Assembly (NCBI RefSeq): GCF_000971335.1
Contig: NZ_JZJL01000020.1
Coordinates: 1 to 64,000 of the forward strand
DNA: 64,000 nucleotides
Source of the DNA: Chromobacterium vaccinii
GTDB lineage: Bacteria > Pseudomonadota > Gammaproteobacteria > Burkholderiales > Chromobacteriaceae
Direction: 5' to 3'
A program made the translations under genes and the position numbers. Numbering within the stretch: position 1 is the stretch's first letter; every line of letters begins with the position of its first letter. Below are positions 55,835 through 64,000 of the stretch, in pieces. The notes under the pieces are model-generated. The model was not told where the DNA came from. It was given only the letters and a program-made list of their open reading frames with translations, and searched no databases.

Positions 55835-57907
55835 ATGAAGACCAGACTGCTCGCGTCCGCGGCTCTGCTGTTGGCGGCGCAGGGCCATGCCGCCGCGCAG
55901 GACCCCTACCTGTGGCTGGAAAACATCCAGGGCAAGGATGCGCTGCAATGGGTGCATCAGCAGAACGCGCTCACCGTCAAGGAAACCGAGGGCTGGAAAA
56001 GCTTCCCGCAGTTGAAGCGGGACATTCTGGCCGTCCTCGACTCCAGCGCGCGCATTCCCTCCATCGAAAAGATAGGCGACCGCTACTACAACTTCTGGCG
56101 CGATGCCCAGCACCCGCGAGGCCTGTGGCGCAGCGCCACGCTGGACGAATACCGCAAGGCCGATCCGGCCTGGGAGATGGTGCTGGACCTGGACAAGCTG
56201 GCGAAGGATGAAAAGGAAAACTGGGTGTGGCAAGGCGCGGACTGCGTCAAGCCCAAGCAGGACCGCTGCCTGATCCGGCTGAGCCGCGGCGGCGGCGACG
56301 CCGCGGTGGTGCGCGAATTCGACCTGCCGGCCAAACGCTTCCTCGCCGACGGCTTCGTGGTGCCGGAAGCCAAGAGCGAGGTCAACTGGGCCGACCGCGA
56401 CACGCTGTACGTCGCCACCGACTTCGGCAAAGGCTCGCTGACCGACTCCGGCTACCCACGCATCGTCAAGGAATGGAAGCGCGGCCAGCCGCTGGCCGCC
56501 GCCGCGACGCTGTTCGAGGGCAAGCAGACCGACATCTCGGTCAACGCCGACGGCATCGACACCGCCGGCCATCATTATGACGTGATCAGCCAAGGCACCA
56601 GCTTCTTCTCCAGCGACACCTACCTGAAACAGGACGGCAAGTGGCTGAAGCTGGACAAGCCCGGCCACGTCGAAGCGTCCTTCCATGGCCCCTGGCTGCT
56701 GCTGCGGCCGCGTCAGGACTGGAATGTCGGCGGCCATGAATGGAAGGCCGGCAGCCTGCTGGCCATCAAGGCAAGCGACTACCTGCAGGGCAAGCGCGAC
56801 GTCGCCGCCCTGTTCCAGCCCAGCGCCACCACCTCGCTGGGCGGCAGCGCCGGCACCCGCGACGCGCTGATCCTGACCGTGCTCGACAACGTCAAGAGCC
56901 GGCTGGTCGAATGGAAAGTGGTGGACGGCAAATGGCAGTCGCGCCCGGTGGGCGCGCCCGGCTACGGCAGCATCAGCGTCAGCGCGGTGGACAGCGACGA
57001 CTCCGACGACTACTTCTTCACCTTCACCGACTTCCTGACGCCGACCTCGCTGTCGCTGGCCCACGCCGGCAGCGACGCGCGCGAGCCGCTGAAACAGCAG
57101 CCCGCCTTCTTCGACGCCAAGCCCTATCGCATCCAGCAGTTCTTCGCCCGCTCCGACGACGGCACCCGCGTGCCCTACTTCGTGGTGGCGCGCAAGGACG
57201 TGAAGCTGAACGGCAAGAACCCGACGCTGCTGTACGGCTACGGCGGCTTCGAAGTGTCGCTGACGCCCTATTACAGCGGCACATTGGGCAAGGCCTGGCT
57301 GGAGCGAGGCGGCGTCTACGTGCTGGGCAATATCCGCGGCGGCGGCGAATACGGCCCGGCCTGGCACGAGGCGGCGTTGAAGCACAAACGCCAGAAAGCC
57401 TACGACGACTTCTCGTCCATCGCCAGGGATCTGGCCCGGCGCGGCATCGCCGACGCCCGCCATCTCGGCATCAAGGGCGGCAGCAACGGCGGCCTGCTGA
57501 TGGGCGTGATGCTGACCAAGTACCCGCAGCTGTTCCACGCCGTGGTCTGCCAGGTGCCGCTGCTGGACATGCGGCGCTTCAACAAGCTCTTGGCCGGCGC
57601 CAGCTGGATGGACGAATACGGCAACCCGGACCAGCCGACAGACTGGGCCTACATCCAGCGCTATTCGCCGTACCAGAACATCCGGCCCGGCGCCAAGTAC
57701 CCGGCCACGCTGTTCGCCACCTCCACGCTGGACGACCGCGTCCATCCCGGCCACGCCCGCAAGATGTACGCGGCGATGAAGGCGATGGGCGCCGATGTCC
57801 GCTATTACGAGCGCACCGAAGGCGGTCACGGCGCCGCCGCCAGCCACGACGAGGAAGCCCGCATCGCGGCGATGGAATACGCATTCCTGTGGAAAGAACT
57901 GCGCTGA
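55835..57907 (+). CDS. Exported prolyl oligopeptidase family serine peptidase
   Basis: 690 residues with a signal peptide (MKTRLLASAALLLAAQGHAAA). A seven-bladed propeller domain (~residues 80-430) is followed by the hydrolase: Ser in GGSNGGLLMG, Asp in STLDDRVHP and His in TEGGHGAA. It cleaves short peptides after Pro, probably in the periplasm or outside. An ACTTAGGAG ribosome site fits the start. A terminator follows at 57915. Confidence 0.92.
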   Translation: MKTRLLASAALLLAAQGHAAAQDPYLWLENIQGKDALQWVHQQNALTVKETEGWKSFPQLKRDILAVLDSSARIPSIEKIGDRYYNFWRDAQHPRGLWRSATLDEYRKADPAWEMVLDLDKLAKDEKENWVWQGADCVKPKQDRCLIRLSRGGGDAAVVREFDLPAKRFLADGFVVPEAKSEVNWADRDTLYVATDFGKGSLTDSGYPRIVKEWKRGQPLAAAATLFEGKQTDISVNADGIDTAGHHYDVISQGTSFFSSDTYLKQDGKWLKLDKPGHVEASFHGPWLLLRPRQDWNVGGHEWKAGSLLAIKASDYLQGKRDVAALFQPSATTSLGGSAGTRDALILTVLDNVKSRLVEWKVVDGKWQSRPVGAPGYGSISVSAVDSDDSDDYFFTFTDFLTPTSLSLAHAGSDAREPLKQQPAFFDAKPYRIQQFFARSDDGTRVPYFVVARKDVKLNGKNPTLLYGYGGFEVSLTPYYSGTLGKAWLERGGVYVLGNIRGGGEYGPAWHEAALKHKRQKAYDDFSSIARDLARRGIADARHLGIKGGSNGGLLMGVMLTKYPQLFHAVVCQVPLLDMRRFNKLLAGASWMDEYGNPDQPTDWAYIQRYSPYQNIRPGAKYPATLFATSTLDDRVHPGHARKMYAAMKAMGADVRYYERTEGGHGAAASHDEEARIAAMEYAFLWKELR

Positions 57908-57914
57908 TCCACGA

Positions 57915-57939
57915 CGGCCCCGCTGCGGGGCCGCTTTTT
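57915..57939 (+). terminator. Terminator of prolyl oligopeptidase gene
   Basis: GC-rich stem GGCCCCGC/GCGGGGCC (57916-57923 with 57925-57932; inner pairs may open for the loop) and GCTTTTTC. Confidence 0.85.
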
Positions 57940-58169
57940 CCCCGGCAGGGGATGCGCCAACGCCCGGCCGCGCCAACGCGTCCCGGGCGTTTTATCGAAT
58001 GCCCCCCGCCGGCGAAGCGCTCCCCTTTTGCCCGCTCCGCCCGGCCGCCCCCGCGGCAATCGGCCGGCCTCGCGCCTTCGCATGAAATGCAATTCAAATG
58101 CGCGCCGGCTCTACCTATAATCGAAAACGGTATCGCCGATCCGCCCCTCCTTACTCGCAGGAGCTGCCC

Positions 58170-61100
58170 GTGTCTCGGATTCCGCGTCTGTCCGGCTGGC
58201 TGAAACAGGAATTGCGGCTGATCGTCGCCTTCCTGTGCATGGTGGCGGCCGTCGCCGCGGTGGTGGCGTTCCAGGCGGGCCTGCACCAACGCCAACAGCT
58301 GCTGAGCGCCTACCAGATCCGCCTGGGCTACGTCACCCATACCCGCAACGACATCCTGCGGCAGCAGTTCGACCAGCTGCGCCGCGACGCGCTGTTTCTC
58401 GGCAACACGCCACCGGTGTCCGGCATCGTCCGCGCCGCGTCCAAGCAGGGCCAGGACCGCCGGAAAAACACCCGCGATGAAACCTGGAGGCGGCAACTGG
58501 GCACCATATTCGCCTCCTTCCTCGACGCCAACCCCGACCTGACCGCCATTCGCTTCATCGGCGTGGCGGACAACGGCCGGGAACTGGTGCGGGCCGAGCG
58601 CGGCCCCGGCGGCCAGGCGCAAATCGTATCCGCCCAAACGCTGCGCACGCATGGCGGCAGCGATTACATGCAAGCCACAGCCAAGCTGGCGCGGGGACAA
58701 GTCTATTTTTCCGACATCACGGCGGGCCGGCGCCATTCTCCGCATCCGCAACCCGATGCCGGGCTGCTCCCGACGCTGCGCGTGGCCACCCCGATATTCA
58801 ACGAGCAGGGACGCATGTTCGGCATTGTGATCCTCAATTACAATGCCAGCCGGCTGCTGCAGTCGCTCCTGAAAAACATTCCGGTGGAGCTGCGCATCTA
58901 CCTGACCAACCGCGACGGCGACTATCTGCTGCAGCCCGACCCTCAGCGCACGTTCGGCTTCGAGCATGGCCAGCGCTGGCGCTGGCAGGACGACTTCCGG
59001 CCGACTCCAGCCAGGGCCGACCAGCCGGATGGCCTGCAAGCCTATGCCTCGCCCCACGGCACCGCCTACGCCCGCTGGCTGGACATCCCCTTCGATCCAG
59101 CCGCGCCGGAACACTACTGCCGCATTTACGCCGCGCTGCCGGATCAGGCAGTCGCCAAGCTGGCCCAAACCGCCCGCCTGTCCGCGCTGGGCAGCACGCT
59201 GGGCGTATTTTTGCTGATCGCCATGGTGCTGGCGGTCTACCGGCGCAAATACCGGCAAGCCAGCGCCCGCCAGGCTGAGCTGGCCGCCATCGTGGAAAGC
59301 TCGCACGACGCCATCATCGGCTGCTCCGCCGAAGGCCGCATCGCCAGCTGGAACCTGGGCGCGGAAAAAATGCTGGGCTACCCGGCGCGGGAAACGCTGG
59401 GCAAACCGCTGGAAAACTTCATCCAGCTGCCCTCGGCGGACAGCCGCGCGCTATCCTTCCGGAGCGTCGAGCCGCGGGAGTTGACGCCGCTGGAGCTGAT
59501 CTGCTTCCTCCACGACCGGGAGGGCAGGCGGCTGGATGCCGCCGTCACCGTCTCGCCGGTGCTGACCGCCGGGCGGCAGGGCGGCGTCGCTCTGATCATC
59601 CGCGACATCACCGAACAGGTGGCGAACGAGCGGCGCATCCTCGAGATGAATGCCTGGCTGGAGAGGCAAGTGGAACAGCGCACCGCGCAGATCCGGGTAT
59701 TCTCCGCGCTGCAAAACGCCATCCTCGCCAATGCCGGCTACGCCATCATCGCCACCGACCAGGATGGCGTGATCACTCTGTTCAACCCCGCCGCCGAACG
59801 CATGCTGGGCTACGCCGCCGCCGACATGATAGGACGCGAATCCCTGACCCGCTTCCATGATCCGCGCGAACTGGCAGAGCGCGCGCGTCTGATCGGCGAG
59901 CGCCTGGGCCAGGAGATCGAGCCCGGACTCGACGCCATCATCGCTCCATCCCGGCTGGGCCCTGACGAAAGCCAATGGACCTACGTCCGCCGCAACGGCG
60001 GCACCCTGCCGGTGCTGCTGACCGTATCCGCGCTGGAAAACGACGATGGCCTCGTCACCGGCTATCTCGTCATCGCCGCGGACATCACCCAGCGCGAACA
60101 GGACCGCCGCCAGCTGGAACTGGCGCGCGACCAGCTGGTCAAGGCGGCGGAGGTAGCCGAACTCGGCATCTGGAGCTGGACGATAGACAGCGACATGCTG
60201 GAATGGAACGACCGCATGTTCGAGATCTACGACCTGCCCCGATCATTCCGCGACTTCGGCCTCTACTACAACCACTGGCGCGGCCGGGTCCATCCCGACG
60301 ACGTCGAACAGGCCGAACACCAGCTGCAGCGCGCGCTGGAAGGCTCCGACGTCTACAACGCCGACTTCCGCATCCTGCGGCAGGACGGCGAAACCCGCCA
60401 CCTGCAGGCCGCGGCCCGGGTCGAATACGGCTCAGGCGGCAAGGCGATCCGGGTGGCCGGCATCAATCGCGACGTCACGCTGGAGCGCGAACGCGAAGCG
60501 TGGCTGAGCCAGGCCAAAGCCGCGGCGGACAGCGCCAACCGCGCCAAGTCGGAGTTCCTGGCCAATATGAGCCACGAGATCCGCACGCCGATGAACGCCA
60601 TCCTGGGCATGCTGCAGCTGATCCAGCAGACCGGCCTGAATCCGCGCCAGGCCGACTACGCCGACAAGGCCGCCTCGGCCGCCCGCACCCTGCTGGGCAT
60701 ACTCAACGACATCCTGGACTTCTCCCGGGTGGAGGTCGGCAAGCTGACGCTGGCCCCCCATCCGTTCAGCGTCGACAAACTGTTGCGCGACGTCGGCGTG
60801 ATCATGTCCGCCAATGTCGGCGACAAGGACGTGGAAGTGCTGTTCGACATCGACCCCGGGCTGCCCGACTGGATCTCCGCCGACGCGCTGCGGCTGCAGC
60901 AAATCCTGATCAACCTGTCCGGCAACGCGATCAAGTTCACCGAACGCGGCGAAGTGGTGATGGCCGCGCGGCTGCTTGGCCGGAAACAAGACAAGCTGCG
61001 CATCGCCTTCTCGGTGCGCGACACCGGCATCGGCATCGCGCCCGAACATCTGCAACGCATCTTCGAGGGCTTTTCCCAGGCGGAAGCCTCGACCGCGCGC

Positions 61101-62723
61101 CGCTACGGCGGCTCCGGCCTGGGCCTGGCCATCAGCCAACGGCTGGTGACGCTGATGGGCGGCCAGCTGAGCGTGGAAAGCGAAGCGGGAAAAGGCAGCC
61201 TGTTCCGCTTCGAGATCGATTGCGAAACGGCCGAAGCGCCGAAACCGGCGGTCGACGTCGTCTCACTGCGCGATCTCAGCTGCCTGGTGATAGACGACAA
61301 CGACAACGCCCGCCAAACCCAGAGCGGCCTGTTGCGCGCCTTTGGCTGGCAAGTGGATACCGCGGCCAGCGGCGAGGAGGCGCTGGCCCTGATGGAGCGG
61401 CCCCGTCCGAAAGAATATGACGTTATCCTGGTGGACTGGCGCATGCCGGGACTGGACGGCTGGGAAACCTGCAGCCGGCTGCGCCAGCTGGAAAGCCGCG
61501 CGCGCGCCTCGGTGATCGTGCTGGTCACCGCTTATGGCCGCGAGCTGCTCGAGCAGCGGCGAAGCCAGTCTCCAGACATGTTCGACAGCCTACTGGTCAA
61601 GCCCCTCACCGCCTCCATGCTGTTCGACGCCGTCGCCGACGCCCGGGCGGGCAATGGCCGCCGCGAAAGCCTCCCGCCTCCGGACGCGCCCCGGCAAATG
61701 CGGCTGAGCGGGTTGCGGCTGCTGCTGGTGGAGGACAACCTGACCAACCAGCAAGTCGCCCGCGAGCTGCTGGGCAGCGAAGGCGCCGAAATCGATGTGG
61801 CCGACTGCGGCATGGCGGCGCTGGACGCGGTTCGCAACGCCCCCGCGCCTTACAATCTGGTATTGATGGACATCCAGATGCCGGACATGGACGGCTATGC
61901 CGTTACCCGGATTCTGCGGCAGGATTTCCCGCCCGAGGCGCTGCCCATCGTCGCCATGACCGCCAACGTGATGCCGGCGGATCGCGAAGCCGCGCTGGCA
62001 TCCGGCATGAACGACCATGTCGGTAAACCCTTCGACCTGGCCCAGCTGGTCGGCGTCATCCTGCACCACGCCCGCGGCCAGGCCGCTCCGGAAAGCCGCC
62101 CTCCGGCCGCTGCCGTCGCCGGCCGGCTGCTGAACAGCGAAGCCGCCATCGTTCGCTTCGGCGGCAATCTGGAAATCTACCGCCACACCCTGCTCAGTTT
62201 CTGCGAGGAAAGCCGCGCGCTGCGGGATGGATTGCAGCAAGCGCGCCGCTTCCGGCAGCGCGAGCAAGGCATACAGTTTCTGCATACACTGAAAGGACTG
62301 GCAGCCACCATCGGCGCGGAAACCCTGGCGGCGACGGCCGCTCTGGAAGAAAAAGCGCTGCGGTCCGCCGAGCAGGATTGGCCCGCCGACTACGCCGACC
62401 TGGAACGGGAAGCCGGGCAAGCCGAACAGGCCGCCAGGCAATTGGCGGCGGAGCTGGAAAACTCGTCGCGCCTCAACGCGCCGCAGCATCCTGATGGCCA
62501 GGACCCGGGCCTCGAACTGGCCGAGGGCCTCGCCAGACTGGCCCAGCTGCTGCGCGAAGCCAATGTCGAGGCGATACAGCTGTTCGCCTCGCTCCGGCAA
62601 CGCCATGGCCGCGCTCGGCCCGGCGAGTTCGACCGGCTCAACGAGGCGATCATGCAGATGAACTTCACGGCTGCCGTCCGCCTGTGCGAGGACATGCGGC
62701 AGCAGAAAGCGCCACAGCCATGA
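58170..62723 (+). CDS. Membrane hybrid histidine kinase with two receiver domains and HPt
   Basis: 1517 residues from GTG 58170, which has a CAGGAG site; an in-frame ATG at 58098 lacks one. Order: membrane segment (~20-40), periplasmic Cache-like sensor (~41-340), second segment (~345-365), three PAS domains, HisKA with His802 (MSHEIRTPMNA), ATPase (NAIKFTERG, DTGIGI, YGGSGLGLA), two receivers with Asp1089 (LVDWRMPG) and Asp1234 (LMDIQMPD), and HPt with His1372 (FLHTLKG). This allows a full His-Asp-His-Asp phosphorelay. It overlaps the REC-GGDEF gene by four bases, which should be its output. Confidence 0.93.
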   Translation: MSRIPRLSGWLKQELRLIVAFLCMVAAVAAVVAFQAGLHQRQQLLSAYQIRLGYVTHTRNDILRQQFDQLRRDALFLGNTPPVSGIVRAASKQGQDRRKNTRDETWRRQLGTIFASFLDANPDLTAIRFIGVADNGRELVRAERGPGGQAQIVSAQTLRTHGGSDYMQATAKLARGQVYFSDITAGRRHSPHPQPDAGLLPTLRVATPIFNEQGRMFGIVILNYNASRLLQSLLKNIPVELRIYLTNRDGDYLLQPDPQRTFGFEHGQRWRWQDDFRPTPARADQPDGLQAYASPHGTAYARWLDIPFDPAAPEHYCRIYAALPDQAVAKLAQTARLSALGSTLGVFLLIAMVLAVYRRKYRQASARQAELAAIVESSHDAIIGCSAEGRIASWNLGAEKMLGYPARETLGKPLENFIQLPSADSRALSFRSVEPRELTPLELICFLHDREGRRLDAAVTVSPVLTAGRQGGVALIIRDITEQVANERRILEMNAWLERQVEQRTAQIRVFSALQNAILANAGYAIIATDQDGVITLFNPAAERMLGYAAADMIGRESLTRFHDPRELAERARLIGERLGQEIEPGLDAIIAPSRLGPDESQWTYVRRNGGTLPVLLTVSALENDDGLVTGYLVIAADITQREQDRRQLELARDQLVKAAEVAELGIWSWTIDSDMLEWNDRMFEIYDLPRSFRDFGLYYNHWRGRVHPDDVEQAEHQLQRALEGSDVYNADFRILRQDGETRHLQAAARVEYGSGGKAIRVAGINRDVTLEREREAWLSQAKAAADSANRAKSEFLANMSHEIRTPMNAILGMLQLIQQTGLNPRQADYADKAASAARTLLGILNDILDFSRVEVGKLTLAPHPFSVDKLLRDVGVIMSANVGDKDVEVLFDIDPGLPDWISADALRLQQILINLSGNAIKFTERGEVVMAARLLGRKQDKLRIAFSVRDTGIGIAPEHLQRIFEGFSQAEASTARRYGGSGLGLAISQRLVTLMGGQLSVESEAGKGSLFRFEIDCETAEAPKPAVDVVSLRDLSCLVIDDNDNARQTQSGLLRAFGWQVDTAASGEEALALMERPRPKEYDVILVDWRMPGLDGWETCSRLRQLESRARASVIVLVTAYGRELLEQRRSQSPDMFDSLLVKPLTASMLFDAVADARAGNGRRESLPPPDAPRQMRLSGLRLLLVEDNLTNQQVARELLGSEGAEIDVADCGMAALDAVRNAPAPYNLVLMDIQMPDMDGYAVTRILRQDFPPEALPIVAMTANVMPADREAALASGMNDHVGKPFDLAQLVGVILHHARGQAAPESRPPAAAVAGRLLNSEAAIVRFGGNLEIYRHTLLSFCEESRALRDGLQQARRFRQREQGIQFLHTLKGLAATIGAETLAATAALEEKALRSAEQDWPADYADLEREAGQAEQAARQLAAELENSSRLNAPQHPDGQDPGLELAEGLARLAQLLREANVEAIQLFASLRQRHGRARPGEFDRLNEAIMQMNFTAAVRLCEDMRQQKAPQP

Positions 62724-63655
62724 ACCAAGACATCCCAGGCCTTGCCCGGCCTGCCGCCGGCCGGCGCGGCCGGATACTGGTCGTCGACGACCAGCCGGCC
62801 AATATCGTGGTCGCGCATCAGATACTGCGCGAACGGCACGATGTCTTCATGGCCACCAACGGCGAGCAGGCGCTGGAATTCTGCCGGGCCACGCCGCCGG
62901 ACATGCTGCTGCTGGACGTGGAAATGCCCGGCCTCAACGGCATGGACGTATGCCGGCGCCTGAAACAGGATCCGGCCACCCATGATATTCCCGTCATCTT
63001 CGTCACCGGGCTGCAAAGCCCGCAACAGGAGCTGGAATGCTGGGAGGCCGGCGCCGCCGATTTCGTCAGCAAGCCCGTCACCCCCATCACCCTGCTCAAC
63101 CGCGTCAACGCCCACCTGACGCTGAAATTCCAGGCCGACCAGTTGCGCGTGCTGGCCTATCACGACGGTTTGACCGGCATCGCCAACCGCAGGAATTTCG
63201 ACGAGCGCCTCGACAAGGCCTGGCGCCACTGCCAGCGCGCGCGCAGCACGCTGGCGCTGATCCTGTCCGACGTCGACCTGTTCAAGAAATACAACGACAG
63301 CTGCGGCCACCACGCCGGCGATGAATGCCTGCGCCAGGTGGCGTCGGCGATCCAGGATCAGATGCGCCGCCCCTACGACCTGGCCGCGCGCTACGGCGGA
63401 GAGGAATTTGTCTGTCTGCTGCCGGAAACCACGCTGGCCGGCGCGGTGACGGTAGCCATCAAGATAGACGCAGCGGTGCGGGCCCTGCACATCCAGCATC
63501 CGGCCTCAAGCGTCGACGTCTGCGTCACGCTGAGCCAGGGGGTGGCCGTGATCGAACCGGATGCCGGGGAAGACGGCGAACGCCTGCTCCGCCTGGCCGA
63601 CGACCAGCTGTACCTGGCCAAGCGGACTGGCCGCGGGCGCGTCTGCGCGGTTTAG
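62720..63655 (+). CDS. REC-GGDEF response regulator (diguanylate cyclase)
   Basis: 311 residues. Receiver domain with phospho-acceptor Asp66 (LLLDVEMPG), then GGDEF with active site YGGEEF and an RPYD I-site. Phosphorylation by the overlapping hybrid kinase would switch on c-di-GMP synthesis, as in WspR-type regulators. The ATGA overlap argues for a fixed kinase-regulator pair. Confidence 0.95.
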   Translation: MNQDIPGLARPAAGRRGRILVVDDQPANIVVAHQILRERHDVFMATNGEQALEFCRATPPDMLLLDVEMPGLNGMDVCRRLKQDPATHDIPVIFVTGLQSPQQELECWEAGAADFVSKPVTPITLLNRVNAHLTLKFQADQLRVLAYHDGLTGIANRRNFDERLDKAWRHCQRARSTLALILSDVDLFKKYNDSCGHHAGDECLRQVASAIQDQMRRPYDLAARYGGEEFVCLLPETTLAGAVTVAIKIDAAVRALHIQHPASSVDVCVTLSQGVAVIEPDAGEDGERLLRLADDQLYLAKRTGRGRVCAV

Positions 63656-63757
63656 CGCCCCAGCCCGCGCTTTACGATTTGCGGCTTGCGCCGTCCGCGC
63701 CGGCGCGTCCCGGCCCAGGCATTGGACAAGGCTTGATCGGAGACGATTGGACTCAAA

Positions 63758-63865
63758 GCCGCTAACAAAACTTCGTGGCATACCTGGGGCAAGGCGCGCC
63801 GACGCAGACAGTACAAGCAGTACGGCCAATCGACGCAACGCAGCGTCAGAGGTCTTGTTAGCGGT
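63758..63865. repeat. Dispersed structured repeat, copy 2
   Basis: Outer arms GCCGCTAACAAAAC (63758-63771) and GTCTTGTTAGCGGT (63852-63865) are complementary with one mismatch and one G-U. Their sequence differs from the arms of copy 1 (38583-38672), yet the core 63790-63814 is identical to 38601-38625. It lies between the response regulator and the phosphatase gene. Confidence 0.8.
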
Positions 63866-63883
63866 TCTTAGCCGCCGAGCGCG

Positions 63884-64000
63884 TCAACGGGAAGACGGCC
63901 CGCCATCCGGGTGGCGGATCACCAGCAAAGAGACGTCGTCGCTGGCCGCGCCGCCCTGCCTGTGCGCCTTGACGGCCTCCAGCACCGTATCCCCGATCCG
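63884..64000 (-). CDS. PP2C/SpoIIE-type phosphatase (C-terminal end only)
   Basis: 38 residues visible before the window edge, ending at a TGA at 63884-63886. The tail has ASDDVSLLVIR, the final strand typical of PP2C/SpoIIE (RsbU-like) phosphatases (cf. DDITLLVLR). It is convergent with the REC-GGDEF gene. The N-terminal part and any receiver domain lie beyond 64000, so family membership is tentative. Confidence 0.62.
   Translation of the reverse strand, partial: RIGDTVLEAVKAHRQGGAASDDVSLLVIRHPDGGPSSR

Overview
The window is GC-rich (mostly in the third codon position) and packed with genes. It looks like the chromosome of a betaproteobacterium of the order Neisseriales, most likely Chromobacterium or a close relative. 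This rests on gene order (tsaB-rimI-uracil glycosylase, rpmB-rpmG, pyrG-eno-ftsB, ratA/rnfH divergent from smpB, then guaA) and on protein sequence, not on a database search. I see no rRNA, intact tRNA, CRISPR array, prophage or intact insertion sequence.

Layout. 0-14 kb is conserved core: the end of a CheA kinase, an EAL-HDOD protein, tRNA t6A and ribosomal modification genes, two ribosomal proteins, CTP synthase, enolase, FtsB, a diguanylate cyclase, the SmpB locus and GMP synthase. 14-18.4 kb is an accessory block: a secreted esterase-like hydrolase, and a periplasmic binding protein translationally close to a membrane diguanylate cyclase. 18.4-26.6 kb holds two MFS transporters, a LysR regulator, a yqjD-yqjE-yqjK-like membrane operon, an Ala/Ser/Gln-rich unknown protein, a TfoX_C-TadA fusion and an L,D-transpeptidase. 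26.6-38 kb holds a methyltransferase, class I fumarase, MgtC, an unusual NRAMP-family transporter, several DMT-type permeases with divergent regulators, and a photolyase.

38-48 kb is a nitric oxide defence region. nsrR, hmp (flavohaemoglobin) and norB (quinol NO reductase) are all present, and NsrR-type 23-bp inverted repeats lie upstream of hmp and norB. Between hmp and norB lie an AA10 lytic polysaccharide monooxygenase without a recognisable signal peptide and a secreted GH15-CBM20 glucoamylase. 48-49.4 kb is a complete nickel/cobalt efflux module (rcnA, rcnR and two operators). 49.4-55.7 kb has a phosphoesterase-cupredoxin operon and two TetR-controlled loci, each with visible palindromic operators (nitroreductase plus old yellow enzyme; amidase). 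55.8-64 kb carries a secreted prolyl oligopeptidase, a 1517-residue hybrid histidine kinase overlapping a REC-GGDEF response regulator, and the end of a PP2C phosphatase.

The least explained signals are non-coding. A cluster of perfect hairpins sits at 45.14-45.38 kb. Two copies of a repeat (38.58 and 63.76 kb) share a conserved core but have different, self-complementary outer stems. A 15-bp hairpin lies in the mgtC leader, and the NRAMP gene has an unassigned 559-bp upstream region. Three diguanylate cyclases, all with GGEEF and RxxD sites, plus an EAL-HDOD protein point to heavy use of cyclic-di-GMP.
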